A DNA stretch of 64,000 nucleotides from an uncultured Oscillospiraceae bacterium (GCA_900543395.1 UQQT01000002.1:1-64000), one strand, 5' to 3'; positions 16,093 through 25,576 are shown, numbered from the stretch's first letter. Numbers and translations: made by a program. Notes: a model not told the origin generated them from the sequence alone.

Positions 16093-17724
16093 TTACGGCT
16101 GAACAGGAACCTGTATATGCTCTGATTCAAGCTCAAATGATAGGAAATTATTAACATTATAATAATTCATTCTCATGTCAAAAGCTTTGCACAAAGCCGA
16201 AGTATCAGCATAAAGCTGGTCTCTCTGCGAACGGTAAACAGGCTCACTCATTTTTATTTCGCCTCTGTCGGTCAATGCGATATCGCTGTTTTCGCAAAAC
16301 TCTATCCAGTGGCGGTACGCTTCTATTCTGACTTTGCCTTTTTCCCGCTTTACATCGCCTCCGATAAGAGCGAACATAACCGCAGGCGCCGCAAACCAAT
16401 TACCGTTTTTCTGTTCGGGAAACGTTTCGCATGCTCCGATTCCGAGATCCGCGCCTTTGAATTTAATTCTGGTTTTATTGTACTTAGGCGGAACGTTATA
16501 GGGAAAAATCTCGTCCTTATTTTTGTCAATAATGCATTTATCGATTATCGTGCCGTCTTCAAGATAGGACGTGAGGGTCAGTACGTTACCGTCAACCTCT
16601 GCGATTGCATACATAGACAGCTCGACCTCATGTTCGTAAGTGCATACGTTCCAAACCTTGGGAATAACGCGTGTTCCCGGAGGATTGCGGTTGCCGGAGC
16701 CTAAATTGTAATGAATCGTACCCTCGGAAGGTTTTGAATAAAGATTCTCTCTTCTTCTGGGATAGCTTCTTGCATAAGAATGTTCATGACCCGAGAAAAG
16801 GACGTCGAATTTTTCGAGTCCCTCCATCATTACGGGGTAAGAATCCTCGCATGCAAGATTTGTTCCGCCGTAGCAGATAGGGAAGTGGTGAGAACCGAAT
16901 TTCCAGACTTTATCAGACTCTCCGACATCTTTAACGAGCCAATCGTTTACGTATTCGGGACCGCTTAAACCTATGCAGTTAAAATGCGCGTTACCGTAGT
17001 CGAAAGAATAATTTGCGGTTTTCCAGTCCTCGGGACCGTTATAATTATACGAACCTTTAAACTGCGAGGAAAAATATGTAGCCTTATCCGAATAATACTT
17101 GCCGGTTTTTGTAAAATAATTTTCGAATCCCATGTCGTCATGATTACCCATAGACATCATAAACGGAACATGATTCATTATGTTTTTCATTCCGTCAAGC
17201 AGTCCCGTCCACTGAACGTCGGTCTGTCCGCAGTTTGTGTTGTCTCCGCCTGTAAGAATAAAATCGATGTCTTTGTGTTTCTCAAGAACCTTTTCGCAGA
17301 ATTCGCCTAATAATGTATAATCGGCAGGCGGGTCACAGTCTCCGGTCTGAACGTCTGACAAAAGCAAAAATTTAAACTTATCGCAGTTCTTTCTCGCCGT
17401 TATGAAATAGGAATTACCGCTTCTGTTCGTATCGTCTCCGCAGTTATACTCGTATTTTGTTCCTGCTTCAAGTCCCGAAATATGCGACCAGAAGATTCTG
17501 CTGTCGTCCATGTCGGAGTGAAATTCTCCGCTTTCGGCTTCACAGCGTTTCCATTCTCCGTTATCGCCGAATTTACGATAATTAACATAACCGTCAGTAA
17601 CGTCAAGACAGGTTCTCCATGTTACAGCCATGCATGTCTCGGCGTCGTCGATAATACTTATCATAATATGGTCGGGAGAAACGCCCGAACCTCTGAATTT
17701 TTTCCATTCTTCTTTAGTTATCAA
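16093..17724 (-). CDS. Purple-acid-phosphatase-like metallophosphoesterase
   Basis: About 543 residues. An N-terminal fibronectin-like domain (~15-105: MAVTWRTCLDV, HISGLEAGTKYEYNCG) precedes the phosphatase domain, with SDVQTGD (~120), TGGDNTNCG (~160), MSMGNHDD (~192), GSHHFPICYG (~278) and FSGHEHSYARSYP (~312). This order is that of purple acid phosphatases. Residues ~430-535 resemble the copper-amine-oxidase-N/stalk-like domain of clostridial enzymes. No signal peptide is visible, unusual for this class. The best start is TTG 17724, with GAGGTGG 5 nt upstream; GTG 17733 would lie inside that site. It faces the YerC-like gene across a promoter with an AATTGNCAATT-type site. Confidence 0.82.
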   Translation of the reverse strand: MITKEEWKKFRGSGVSPDHIMISIIDDAETCMAVTWRTCLDVTDGYVNYRKFGDNGEWKRCEAESGEFHSDMDDSRIFWSHISGLEAGTKYEYNCGDDTNRSGNSYFITARKNCDKFKFLLLSDVQTGDCDPPADYTLLGEFCEKVLEKHKDIDFILTGGDNTNCGQTDVQWTGLLDGMKNIMNHVPFMMSMGNHDDMGFENYFTKTGKYYSDKATYFSSQFKGSYNYNGPEDWKTANYSFDYGNAHFNCIGLSGPEYVNDWLVKDVGESDKVWKFGSHHFPICYGGTNLACEDSYPVMMEGLEKFDVLFSGHEHSYARSYPRRRENLYSKPSEGTIHYNLGSGNRNPPGTRVIPKVWNVCTYEHEVELSMYAIAEVDGNVLTLTSYLEDGTIIDKCIIDKNKDEIFPYNVPPKYNKTRIKFKGADLGIGACETFPEQKNGNWFAAPAVMFALIGGDVKREKGKVRIEAYRHWIEFCENSDIALTDRGEIKMSEPVYRSQRDQLYADTSALCKAFDMRMNYYNVNNFLSFELESEHIQVPVQP

Positions 17725-17758
17725 ATATTCCACCTCAAATATCTAAAAATACATTAAA

Positions 17759-17792
17759 ATAATATCATTAATTAATTTTATTGTCAATTAAT
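17759..17792 (-). promoter_or_regulatory. Promoter and AATTGNCAATT-type operator of the phosphatase gene
   Basis: On the minus strand TTGACA (plus 17782-17787) and TATTAT (plus 17759-17764) are exactly 17 bp apart. The -35 hexamer is embedded in ATTAATTGACAAT (plus 17780-17792), the same 13-mer found at 21185-21197 before the GH2/transporter pair. A bound protein would occlude -35. Confidence 0.65.
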
Positions 17793-17859
17793 ACTTGAAA
17801 AAAATGTTTTAATATGATAAAGTGTTAATATAATTAAGCAACAAAACGGAGATGTTCTT

Positions 17860-18147
17860 TTGAAAATATTTGATAACAAGGAAACCGATTACCTTATTAA
17901 AGCATTGATGAATATTGAAAACGAAGAACAATGCAAAGCGATTCTTGAAGATGCTATGACGACAAAAGAGATTCTTGATATTTCACAACGTATTCATGTC
18001 GCTTCATTATTAAAGGAAAAGGTTGTTTACAGTAAAATTTCGTCTCTTACGGGAGCCAGCGCGGCGACCATCAGCAGAGTTAACAGATGTATTAATTACG
18101 GTTCGGGCGGATATGATGAGATTCTGAAAAAAATATCGGACGGTTAA
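17860..18147 (+). CDS. YerC/YecD-family TrpR-fold regulator
   Basis: 95 residues starting at TTG with CGGAG 8 nt upstream. The helical core matches TrpR-like YerC proteins: LIKALMNIENEEQCKAILEDAMTTKE, then ILDISQRIHVASLLKEK, and the helix-turn-helix YSKISSLTGASAATISRVNRCI with the tail YGSGGYDEIL. Such proteins are DNA-binding repressors of unknown effector. It lies beside two of the AATTGNCAATT sites' genes and is therefore a candidate for their regulator, but this is only a positional argument. Confidence 0.85.
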   Translation: MKIFDNKETDYLIKALMNIENEEQCKAILEDAMTTKEILDISQRIHVASLLKEKVVYSKISSLTGASAATISRVNRCINYGSGGYDEILKKISDG

Positions 18148-18253
18148 TAAAAAATTAATATATAAATTGTCATTAATGTATTGTATTCGACATATCTTGT
18201 ATGATATTATATCAAAAGTTGATTTTTTAATGACCGGAGAGATTCAATTTATA

Positions 18254-18808
18254 ATGCAAAAATTGAGAATAAACGAAAAAGACCACAGAATTTATATATT
18301 ACTGACTGACTATCCCGATAATGTTTCGAAATTTTTAAAACGAATAGGGTTTTGGCACTATTCGCACGTATCGATAAGTACGAGCATGATGGATAAAAAG
18401 TTTTTCAGCTTTGTCGGCAAAAAAGGATTCAGAATCGAGGATCCCGTACTGCACCCGACTTATAAAGGATGCGACGTACCGTGCGCTTTATTTTCGATTC
18501 CCGTTTCGGAGTCGGAATGTACAAAGATTACAAATAAACTTAAATATCATATCGGAAAGAGTGATTCCTATAAGTACAGTTATTTAGGACTGTCAATGAT
18601 GTTCTTCGGTATGAGCGTAAAGATTAAAAATCAGTATACCTGCTCGGGCTTTGTCAGTGATGTGCTGAAAAACGCGTCAAATCCTAAAAGCAAGGAGTTT
18701 TCGGCTCTTGTCAAACCCGATGATTTCGAGGTATTGTATAAAAGGAATCTTGTATTCAGAGGCCCTTTGAGAAAAATGCTTTCTTATCTTAAAATGTCAT
18801 CCGTATAA
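18254..18808 (+). CDS. Permuted papain-fold (YiiX/NlpC-like) protein
   Basis: 184 residues from ATG 18254, chosen because GGAGAG lies ~12 nt upstream; earlier in-frame ATGs at 18167 and 18230 lack a site. Candidate catalytic pair of the circularly permuted NlpC/P60-type fold: His in FWHYSHVSIS (~40) and Cys in YTCSGFVSDVLK (~135), in the His-before-Cys order of that group. No signal peptide. Members act as amidases or acyl-transferases on cell-wall or lipid substrates; the substrate here is unknown. It follows the YerC-like gene by 106 bp and ends at a shared terminator. Confidence 0.6.
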   Translation: MQKLRINEKDHRIYILLTDYPDNVSKFLKRIGFWHYSHVSISTSMMDKKFFSFVGKKGFRIEDPVLHPTYKGCDVPCALFSIPVSESECTKITNKLKYHIGKSDSYKYSYLGLSMMFFGMSVKIKNQYTCSGFVSDVLKNASNPKSKEFSALVKPDDFEVLYKRNLVFRGPLRKMLSYLKMSSV

Positions 18809-18812
18809 TTCA

Positions 18813-18848
18813 AAACGCCGACCGGCAATGTTCCGATCGGCGTTTTTT
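18813..18848. terminator. Bidirectional terminator
   Basis: AAACGCCGA and TCGGCGTTT arms (with an inner CGG/CCG extension) close a 7-nt loop, followed by TTTTTT. It separates convergent genes ending at 18808 and 18847. Confidence 0.85.
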
Positions 18849-19398
18849 ATATTTCTGATTCTGTTATAACACACATAGCGTAACCGTGTTCCGTTACGGA
18901 TATAACATTTTCGTCTCTTTTTGTGTAATCAATCGTTTTCAGCCCCGCGCCTATGCCGTCTCCGGTCATTTTTAAATACGCTTCTTTGTAAGTCCATATT
19001 TTATAAAACGAATCTCTCGACGTTTTATTTATATATGCTATTTCTTCATCGGAACAAACGCGTTTTATAACGGAATCTTTTATTTCACCGACTGTTTCGA
19101 TATCGATTCCGACAGGGAAGTCCGAAATGGCGGCTGCGGCAAAATTACCGGAGTGAGACAGGCTGAAATAAAACGGATTATCTTTTATATACGGTTTTCC
19201 GTTTTCCGTATACAAAAATTCGATATTTTCTTTGCCTGTCAGAGAACATAAAAGAATGTACGCGCCGATACAAAGCTTTCTGTCAATTTCGTTTGACAGA
19301 CGACTGCATTTTTTTTGTCTTTCGTCAGGCATTAAAGAATAATATTTCCTAAATTCACCGTCGGAGACTTCGTTAATATTCAATACTGCGTATTTCAT
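18847..19398 (-). CDS. 4'-phosphopantetheinyl transferase (Sfp-type)
   Basis: 183 residues, short for the Sfp group (usually ~220). Motifs: FSLSHSGNFAAAAI (P1/P2 region), VGIDIETV (metal-binding D-x-E) and FYKIWTYKEAYLKMTGDGI (the WxxKEAxxK signature). It transfers phosphopantetheine from CoA to carrier proteins. The start ATG overlaps the stop of the GH2 gene (ATGA), so it is the second gene of that operon. No NRPS/PKS or ACP gene is in the window, so its target is unknown. Confidence 0.9.
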   Translation of the reverse strand: MKYAVLNINEVSDGEFRKYYSLMPDERQKKCSRLSNEIDRKLCIGAYILLCSLTGKENIEFLYTENGKPYIKDNPFYFSLSHSGNFAAAAISDFPVGIDIETVGEIKDSVIKRVCSDEEIAYINKTSRDSFYKIWTYKEAYLKMTGDGIGAGLKTIDYTKRDENVISVTEHGYAMCVITESEI

Positions 19399-21089
19399 CA
19401 GTCCTCGATTGCCGCTTTTTTTGAAAGGATAGCTTTGAATTTATCGCAGTCGAATTTCGGAGTTCTGTCGTAGTAGTAAAGTCCGTTGCGTTCCTGTTCA
19501 ACGTCGGTAAGCTGAGTATAGCATAATGCAAAAATATTCTTATTTGAAAGCAGAGCGTCGGCAAGACCCTCAAATCTCTCAAAAAATTCATTCTCCGACT
19601 TGGGAGCGTTTCCGTAGCCCCAGCCCTCGTTTTCCTTACTCCACTGAATTCCGCCGTATTCGCTCATAAAATAAGGCTGACCTTCGTATTTCTGCTCGCG
19701 GTGAAGCCTGTCATAGAACTTTCCGCCGTCTGCGAACGGGTCGAAATGCTCTCTGAATTTTGCGGGATCCTGCTCATAATCGTGTGTGTCGAATACGTCG
19801 CAAATAAAATGAACTCCTCCGCTTGTATCAATGCAGGGTCTTGTTTTGTCGATTGATTTGGTTATCGCGTAAAGATTTCTGCATGTATCGCCGTCGGGAC
19901 GATCCCACGCTTCGTTAAGCGGACACCAGCCTATGATAGCAGGGTGGTTGAAGTCACGTTCAAGCTCCTCGATCCATTCGTGTTCAATGTATTTCATTTT
20001 TCCGTAATCGTCGTTTACAACGCCCCATGAGTAATATTCGCCCCATACGAGATAACCCTCTTTATCACAGTAGTAAAGGAAAAGAGGCTCGAATATCTTC
20101 TGATGAAGTCTTGCGCCGTTGAATCCGCACGCCTTGGAACGGAGAATATCGTTATGAAGCTCGTCGGCGTTTCTTGCGGTATAAATTCCGTCGGGGTAGA
20201 ATCCCTGGTCAAGCACGGTTCTCTGAAAAACGGATTTTCCGTTCAACATGAATTTCTTACCGTCAAACCGGATGTCGCGCAGTCCGAAATACGAATATAC
20301 CTCATCCTCACCGAATGTAAGCTTAAGAGCGTAAAGCTGTCCGTCGCCGACATTCCAAAGATGCTTTTCTTTTAAGTCAACAGTCAGTACAACATTTCCC
20401 TTTGTAACCTTTGCAAAAGCTGCCCCGGTGTCTTTATTATCAAACGAAGTCTCCGCTTTTAAATCGCCGATTCCCGAAGTCTGAACTTCAATCGTAATTG
20501 TCGAATTCTCTGCGTCGGGGTAAATTTTAAAATTTTTAATGTAGCTTTCGGGAACGAACTCAAGCCAGACTGTCTGCCATATACCCGTAGTTCTCGTGTA
20601 TGAGCATCCGTATGAATAATATCTGTCGCTCTGTTTGCCGAGAGGCTGATCGTTGTCGAAAACCTTGTCAACAGCGCAGACGCAGACGGTGTTTTCGCCC
20701 TCTTTTACATAATCGGTTATATCGCACGAGAAAGAAACCTGACCGCCGACATGCTCAAATACAAGAGAACCGTTAACGTAAATGTAAGATCTGAAATCAA
20801 CCGCGCCGAAATGAAGAATAACTCTGCCGTCAAGCTTATCTTTTGATAAACAAAATTCGCGTGCGTACCATACACAGTTCATAAAATCCTTATATCCGAT
20901 ACCCGACAGCTCGCTCTCCGGGCAGAACGGGACGTTTATTTTCTTTGAAAACTTACCGGTTTCTCTGTAAATCTCTCTTTCAATTCCGCTAATTCCGAAA
21001 TCAAATTCAAAACGCCATTCGCCGTTTAAATTCATCCAGTTTTTTCTTTCAAACTGGGGATTCGGAAACTCCGGTCTTGGAATATTCAT
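19398..21089 (-). CDS. Glycoside hydrolase family 2 enzyme
   Basis: 563 residues from ATG 21089 (AAGGAGC 6-7 nt upstream); an ATG 14 codons earlier has no such site. GH2 layout: jelly-roll sugar-binding domain (~1-165: LNGEWRFEFDFG, WYAREF, FGAVDFRSYIYVNG), Ig-like sandwich (~170-260), TIM barrel (~265-560). The acid/base Glu is in WCPLNEAWDRP (~395) and the nucleophile Glu in YFMSEYGGIQW (~480). No signal peptide, so it acts inside the cell on imported sugars; beta-galactosidase or beta-glucuronidase-type activity is possible. It is divergent from a GPH-type sugar transporter, which likely supplies its substrate. Confidence 0.9.
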   Translation of the reverse strand: MNIPRPEFPNPQFERKNWMNLNGEWRFEFDFGISGIEREIYRETGKFSKKINVPFCPESELSGIGYKDFMNCVWYAREFCLSKDKLDGRVILHFGAVDFRSYIYVNGSLVFEHVGGQVSFSCDITDYVKEGENTVCVCAVDKVFDNDQPLGKQSDRYYSYGCSYTRTTGIWQTVWLEFVPESYIKNFKIYPDAENSTITIEVQTSGIGDLKAETSFDNKDTGAAFAKVTKGNVVLTVDLKEKHLWNVGDGQLYALKLTFGEDEVYSYFGLRDIRFDGKKFMLNGKSVFQRTVLDQGFYPDGIYTARNADELHNDILRSKACGFNGARLHQKIFEPLFLYYCDKEGYLVWGEYYSWGVVNDDYGKMKYIEHEWIEELERDFNHPAIIGWCPLNEAWDRPDGDTCRNLYAITKSIDKTRPCIDTSGGVHFICDVFDTHDYEQDPAKFREHFDPFADGGKFYDRLHREQKYEGQPYFMSEYGGIQWSKENEGWGYGNAPKSENEFFERFEGLADALLSNKNIFALCYTQLTDVEQERNGLYYYDRTPKFDCDKFKAILSKKAAIED

Positions 21090-21184
21090 AATAAAGCTCC
21101 TTTTTTCTTTTTTCGTCGACAAGTATAACATATAATCGTATCAATATGCAATAAAAAAATAAATATTTTATATTTGGATTATGT

Positions 21185-21248
21185 ATTAATTGACAATCAA
21201 CAGATTGACTTTATGATGAAAATTGTTTATAATATTAAATTGTCAATT
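21185..21248 (+). promoter_or_regulatory. Consensus promoter of the sugar transporter flanked by two AATTGNCAATT sites
   Basis: TTGACT (21205-21210) and TATAAT (21228-21233) are 17 bp apart. ATTAATTGACAAT lies upstream at 21185-21197 and the perfect palindrome AATTGTCAATT (21238-21248) lies over the expected transcription start. The two are inverted copies around the promoter and match the site at 17780-17792. This suggests repression by a dimeric regulator, possibly by looping. Confidence 0.7.
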
Positions 21249-21279
21249 GCAAAATTTTAAAGAGAGGCAGGTCGTTTTT

Positions 21280-22716
21280 ATGAAAAAAGAAAAGACCAAA
21301 AAGAAACCGATTCTTTCGTTCGGTTCCATGCTCATGTATTCTCTCGGAATACTCGGAATTCAGACGTTTATCGGCTATATTAACAGCTATCAGTCGCAGT
21401 TTTATACGAGTATTCTCGGCGCAAAGCTTACGGTATGCGCAATTATAATTCTTGTATCAAAAATTATTTCTTCGCTTGCAGACCCGATTATAGGCAACAT
21501 AATCGATTCAAGTCATTTTAAGTCGGGTAAAATGAAGCCGTTTGTTCTGATGAGTTCGATTCCTCTTGCGGTTCTTACAACAATCATGTTTGTAAAGATT
21601 AATTTCGGCTCCGATATATTAATGTATACATACATTACGATAACCACCGTGCTTTGGAATATCGCGATGTCGTTTGCGGATATTCCGTCACAGGGTATGC
21701 TCGCGCTTTTAAGCCCCGAAGCCGAAGAAAAGAATTCGTGCGCAGGTATTTCCAACCTTGCGAAATCGGCTGGTCTTGCCGTACCTAATATTCTAATTCC
21801 CGCCGTATGTATCCTGACAGGCTCCGATGTTATCGGTGCAAAAGAATATCTCTACACGGCTCTTGTTATCTGCGCGCTCGGAGCGGTTTTATACGTTCTC
21901 ATGCTCGCGGGTACAAAAGAGGTTGTCAGAAGCGAACCTAATAAAATGTCTTTTAAAGAAATGTTTACGGAGCTTAAAGACAATAAAATGCTGATGATAG
22001 TATTTTTAATGTTTATGCTCGGTTTCGGCAGAAACATAGGTATGAGCATAGGCGTTCAGGCGGCGGCGGTTCTCTGCGATACAACTACAATAAATATCGG
22101 CTCGTTCAGCTTTACTTTAGCGGGAGAGAATCTGCCCTTGCTTATAGGAATTCCGAGCGGAGTTTCTGCGGCAATATCGCTTGTTCTCGCTCCGATTGTC
22201 AATAAAAAACTCGGCGAAAAGAAAACTTACATAGCTTTTGCGGTATACGGATTCATAACGGCAACCGCATCGTTCCTGCTCTTTACGTTCGGAGGAAAAA
22301 CATTCCGCGGACTTATCGCAATTCTTATTTATCAGTTCGTTATCGGATTTATGTTCGGTACTCATACATATTCTCCGCTTGTCATGCTCAGCGACATTGT
22401 CGACTACAGAGAAATGATAACAGGAAAGAGAACCGAGGGTACGCAGTATGCGATTTTAAGCCTTTCGGTTAAACTTTCAAACGCATTTTCCGTTGCTTGC
22501 GGAATATTCCTCGTCGGGCTTTCGGGTTACACAGGCTCCATGACTTATGCAGACGTTACGCCTCACATGCAGAACGTTGTAATGGCGGCTTATTGGCTTA
22601 TACCCGGCATATCAACAATGCTCAGCGCAATCCCCGTATTCTTCTATATCATAGACGATAAGGTAAAATCACAGATCAGAGAATATAAAGAGAAAAACTA
22701 CGAAAAAATAAGCTGA
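21280..22716 (+). CDS. GPH-family glycoside:cation symporter (MFS)
   Basis: 478 residues from ATG 21280, with AGAGAGG ~12 nt upstream. Twelve hydrophobic segments; GPH signatures include ADPIIGNIIDSSHFKSGKMKPFVL (family D-P-x-x-G-x-x-x-D and K-P loop), PSQGMLALLS and LGEKKTYIAFAVYG, plus SDIVDYREMITGKRTEGTQYA near the end. The N-terminus is Lys-rich and cytoplasmic. Members import beta-glucosides, melibiose, xylosides or glucuronides with a cation. Divergent from, and presumably co-regulated with, the GH2 gene. Confidence 0.88.
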   Translation: MKKEKTKKKPILSFGSMLMYSLGILGIQTFIGYINSYQSQFYTSILGAKLTVCAIIILVSKIISSLADPIIGNIIDSSHFKSGKMKPFVLMSSIPLAVLTTIMFVKINFGSDILMYTYITITTVLWNIAMSFADIPSQGMLALLSPEAEEKNSCAGISNLAKSAGLAVPNILIPAVCILTGSDVIGAKEYLYTALVICALGAVLYVLMLAGTKEVVRSEPNKMSFKEMFTELKDNKMLMIVFLMFMLGFGRNIGMSIGVQAAAVLCDTTTINIGSFSFTLAGENLPLLIGIPSGVSAAISLVLAPIVNKKLGEKKTYIAFAVYGFITATASFLLFTFGGKTFRGLIAILIYQFVIGFMFGTHTYSPLVMLSDIVDYREMITGKRTEGTQYAILSLSVKLSNAFSVACGIFLVGLSGYTGSMTYADVTPHMQNVVMAAYWLIPGISTMLSAIPVFFYIIDDKVKSQIREYKEKNYEKIS

Positions 22717-22756
22717 TCATCACTTAGCACTAAAAAATTTATAAAGCTTAAAAATA

Positions 22757-22783
22757 TTAGCACTCTAAATGCAAGAGTGCTAA
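22757..22783 (+). promoter_or_regulatory. CIRCE element (HrcA operator)
   Basis: A perfect consensus TTAGCACTC-N9-GAGTGCTAA, 123 bp before the clpB ATG. An extra half-site TTAGCACT occurs at 22724-22731. HrcA binding here should make clpB heat-inducible. Confidence 0.95.
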
Positions 22784-22906
22784 TATTTACATTTTGGCAA
22801 CACTTCTGCAACATAGATGTAACATTTCGGTATTACTATATGAATTGAGGATAAAAAAATATCCCCGAGAAACAATAAATGTTATAAACCTTTAGGGAGT
22901 GACATT

Positions 22907-25501
22907 ATGAACATACAGAAATTTACACAGAAAAGTATCAGTGCGATTCAAAATGCTGAATCAAAGGCAAAGGAGCTTAACAATCAGCAGTTACTGCCTG
23001 TTCACATGCTGTGGGCTTTGCTTGACGATAAAGAGGGACTCATTCCGTCCATTCTTACATCAATGCAGATAAACGTATCCGCTCTCGAAAACGCGGTTAA
23101 CGCCGAGATTTCTTCTTTACCGTCGGTTACTTCTTCTTCGGGAAGTGAATTATATCTTTCGTCAAGTCTTAACGATATTCTTGAAAAAGCCGAGAAAATC
23201 AGCGAAAAAATGGGCGACGAGTACGTTTCCGTCGAACACATCATGCAGTCTCTTATAGAGAACGCAGACGCGTCCGTTTCAAAACTGTTTTCTTCATACG
23301 GCGTTACCAAAGACAAGTTTTTAACGGCTTTAAAAAACGTAAGAGGCAACGCAAGAGTTAATTCGGACAACCCCGAATCAACATACGACGTATTAAAAAA
23401 ATACGGTCAGGATCTTGTAGAACTTGCAAGACAGCAGAAGCTTGACCCCGTTATCGGCAGGGACGAGGAGATAAGAAACGTTATAAGGATTCTTTCGAGA
23501 AAAACCAAAAATAACCCTTGTCTCATCGGCGAACCCGGCGTAGGTAAAACGGCTATTGCAGAGGGTATTGCACAGCGTATTGTTAAGGGCGATGTTCCCG
23601 ACAAACTTAAAGACCGCACGATATTCTCTCTTGATATGGGTTCTCTTGTCGCAGGCGCGAAATACAGGGGTGAATTTGAGGAAAGACTTAAATCCGTTCT
23701 TAAAGAGGTTCAGAAGAGCGAGGGTAAAATCATCCTCTTTATCGATGAGCTTCATACCGTTGTCGGCGCGGGAAAAACAGACGGTGCAATGGACGCGGGC
23801 AATTTGTTAAAGCCCATGCTTGCAAGAGGCGAGCTTCACTGTATCGGCGCTACAACACTTGATGAATACAGAATGTATATCGAGAAAGACGCAGCGCTTG
23901 CAAGACGTTTCCAGCCCGTCACGATTGACGAACCGAGCGTTGAAGATACTATTTCCATATTAAGGGGTATTAAGGAACGTTACGAGGTTTACCACGGCGT
24001 AAAAATTGCCGATTCCGCTATAATTGCCGCGGCAACACTTTCGGACAGATATATCCAGGACAGATTTCTGCCCGATAAAGCGATTGACCTTATCGACGAG
24101 GCGTGCGCCTCTATAAAAACGGAACTTGATTCCATGCCTCATGAACTCGATGAAATGCAGCATAAAATAATGCAGCTCGAAATCGAAGAAGCGGCACTTA
24201 AAAAAGAGACGGACAAAATCTCCGAATCACATCTTGCCGAAATTCAGAAGGAGCTTTCCGAGCTTCGCGACAGCTTTAAAGAAATGAAGGCAAAGTGGGA
24301 CAACGAAAAGAATTCCATCGGCAAAGTCAGAAGTCTTCGTGAGGAGATAGATAAGGTAAATTCGCAGATAGAAAGAGCCGAAAATTCATACGACCTTAAT
24401 CAGCTTGCAGAGCTTAAATACGGTAAGCTTCCGCAATTAAAAAAGGAGCTTGCCGACGCTGAAGAAGCGAGCGAGAAAAACGGCATGTCAAGACTTTTGA
24501 GAAACAAAGTTACAGATGATGAAATTGCCGAGATTGTCGGCAGATGGACGGGTATCCCCGTTTCAAAGCTTATGGAAGGCGAGAAACAAAAGCTTTTAGG
24601 ACTGGAAGACACGCTTCATAAACGCGTTATCGGTCAGAATGAGGCGGTTGAAAAGGTATCGGACGCTATTCTTCGTTCGAGAGCGGGAATCAAGGACCCG
24701 AGAAGACCTATCGGTTCGTTTATGTTCTTAGGTCCCACCGGCGTAGGTAAAACAGAACTTGCAAAAGCTCTCGCAGAAGCTTTGTTCGACGACGAGAACA
24801 GCATGGTCAGAATCGATATGAGCGAATATATGGAGAAGTATTCTGTCTCCCGTCTTATCGGTGCGCCTCCCGGATATGTCGGATATGAAGAGGGCGGACA
24901 GCTTACCGAAGCTGTAAGAAGAAAACCCTATTCGGTCGTACTTTTTGATGAGATAGAAAAAGCACATCCCGACGTTTTCAACGTTCTTTTACAGGTTCTT
25001 GACGACGGCAGAATTACCGATTCACAGGGCAGATGCGTTGATTTTAAGAATACAGTTATCATTTTGACGTCAAACCTCGGCTCTGATATAATTCTTGACG
25101 GAATCGGCGCGGACGGCGAAATAAGCGAAGAAGCGAAAGCAAAGGTATCCGCATTGCTCAAATCCTCGTTCAGACCCGAATTTTTAAACCGTCTTGACGA
25201 AATAGTATTCTATAAGCCTCTTACAAAGGCTAATATTACAGGTATTATCGACCTGCTTATCAAGGATCTTAATAAACGTCTTGCCGAAAATCAGTTAAGC
25301 GTTGTTGTTTCCGACGACGCAAAGGCATATATCGTCGATCACGGATTCGATCCCGTATACGGCGCAAGACCGCTCAAGAGATATTTACAGTCCAATGTCG
25401 AGACACTGCTCGCACGTAAGATAATCGGTGAAAATGTTGCCCCCGGCACCGTTCTTCATATCGATATCCGCGACGGTGAGCTGGTCTGCAATTACAAATA
25501 A
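22907..25501 (+). CDS. clpB: ClpB disaggregase (AAA+ chaperone)
   Basis: 864 residues, full length. N-domain (~1-145), AAA-1 with Walker A GEPGVGKTAIAEG (~203) and Walker B IILFIDELHTVVGAG, the coiled-coil middle domain (~400-525) that marks ClpB rather than ClpA/C, AAA-2 with GPTGVGKTELAKALAEA (~605) and VVLFDEIEKAHPDVFN, then the C-terminal oligomerisation region. It rescues aggregated proteins with DnaK. Start follows GGGAG by 7 nt. Single-gene transcript controlled by CIRCE and closed by a terminator at 25513. Confidence 0.97.
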   Translation: MNIQKFTQKSISAIQNAESKAKELNNQQLLPVHMLWALLDDKEGLIPSILTSMQINVSALENAVNAEISSLPSVTSSSGSELYLSSSLNDILEKAEKISEKMGDEYVSVEHIMQSLIENADASVSKLFSSYGVTKDKFLTALKNVRGNARVNSDNPESTYDVLKKYGQDLVELARQQKLDPVIGRDEEIRNVIRILSRKTKNNPCLIGEPGVGKTAIAEGIAQRIVKGDVPDKLKDRTIFSLDMGSLVAGAKYRGEFEERLKSVLKEVQKSEGKIILFIDELHTVVGAGKTDGAMDAGNLLKPMLARGELHCIGATTLDEYRMYIEKDAALARRFQPVTIDEPSVEDTISILRGIKERYEVYHGVKIADSAIIAAATLSDRYIQDRFLPDKAIDLIDEACASIKTELDSMPHELDEMQHKIMQLEIEEAALKKETDKISESHLAEIQKELSELRDSFKEMKAKWDNEKNSIGKVRSLREEIDKVNSQIERAENSYDLNQLAELKYGKLPQLKKELADAEEASEKNGMSRLLRNKVTDDEIAEIVGRWTGIPVSKLMEGEKQKLLGLEDTLHKRVIGQNEAVEKVSDAILRSRAGIKDPRRPIGSFMFLGPTGVGKTELAKALAEALFDDENSMVRIDMSEYMEKYSVSRLIGAPPGYVGYEEGGQLTEAVRRKPYSVVLFDEIEKAHPDVFNVLLQVLDDGRITDSQGRCVDFKNTVIILTSNLGSDIILDGIGADGEISEEAKAKVSALLKSSFRPEFLNRLDEIVFYKPLTKANITGIIDLLIKDLNKRLAENQLSVVVSDDAKAYIVDHGFDPVYGARPLKRYLQSNVETLLARKIIGENVAPGTVLHIDIRDGELVCNYK

Positions 25502-25512
25502 GTTTAACAATA

Positions 25513-25546
25513 AAGAAGTTCGGACAAAACCGAGCTTCTTTTTTTG
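25513..25546 (+). terminator. Terminator of clpB
   Basis: AAGAAGTTCGG / CCGAGCTTCTT, an 11-bp stem with one T-G pair and a 6-nt loop, followed by a T-run. Confidence 0.88.
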
Positions 25547-25576
25547 TTGTTAAATCGTTTTAATTTATTTTAAATA

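Noticed and set aside
25547..25564. Rex operator before the Stn-like operon
   Set aside because: TTGTTAA is a good half-site but the other half matches only three of seven positions.
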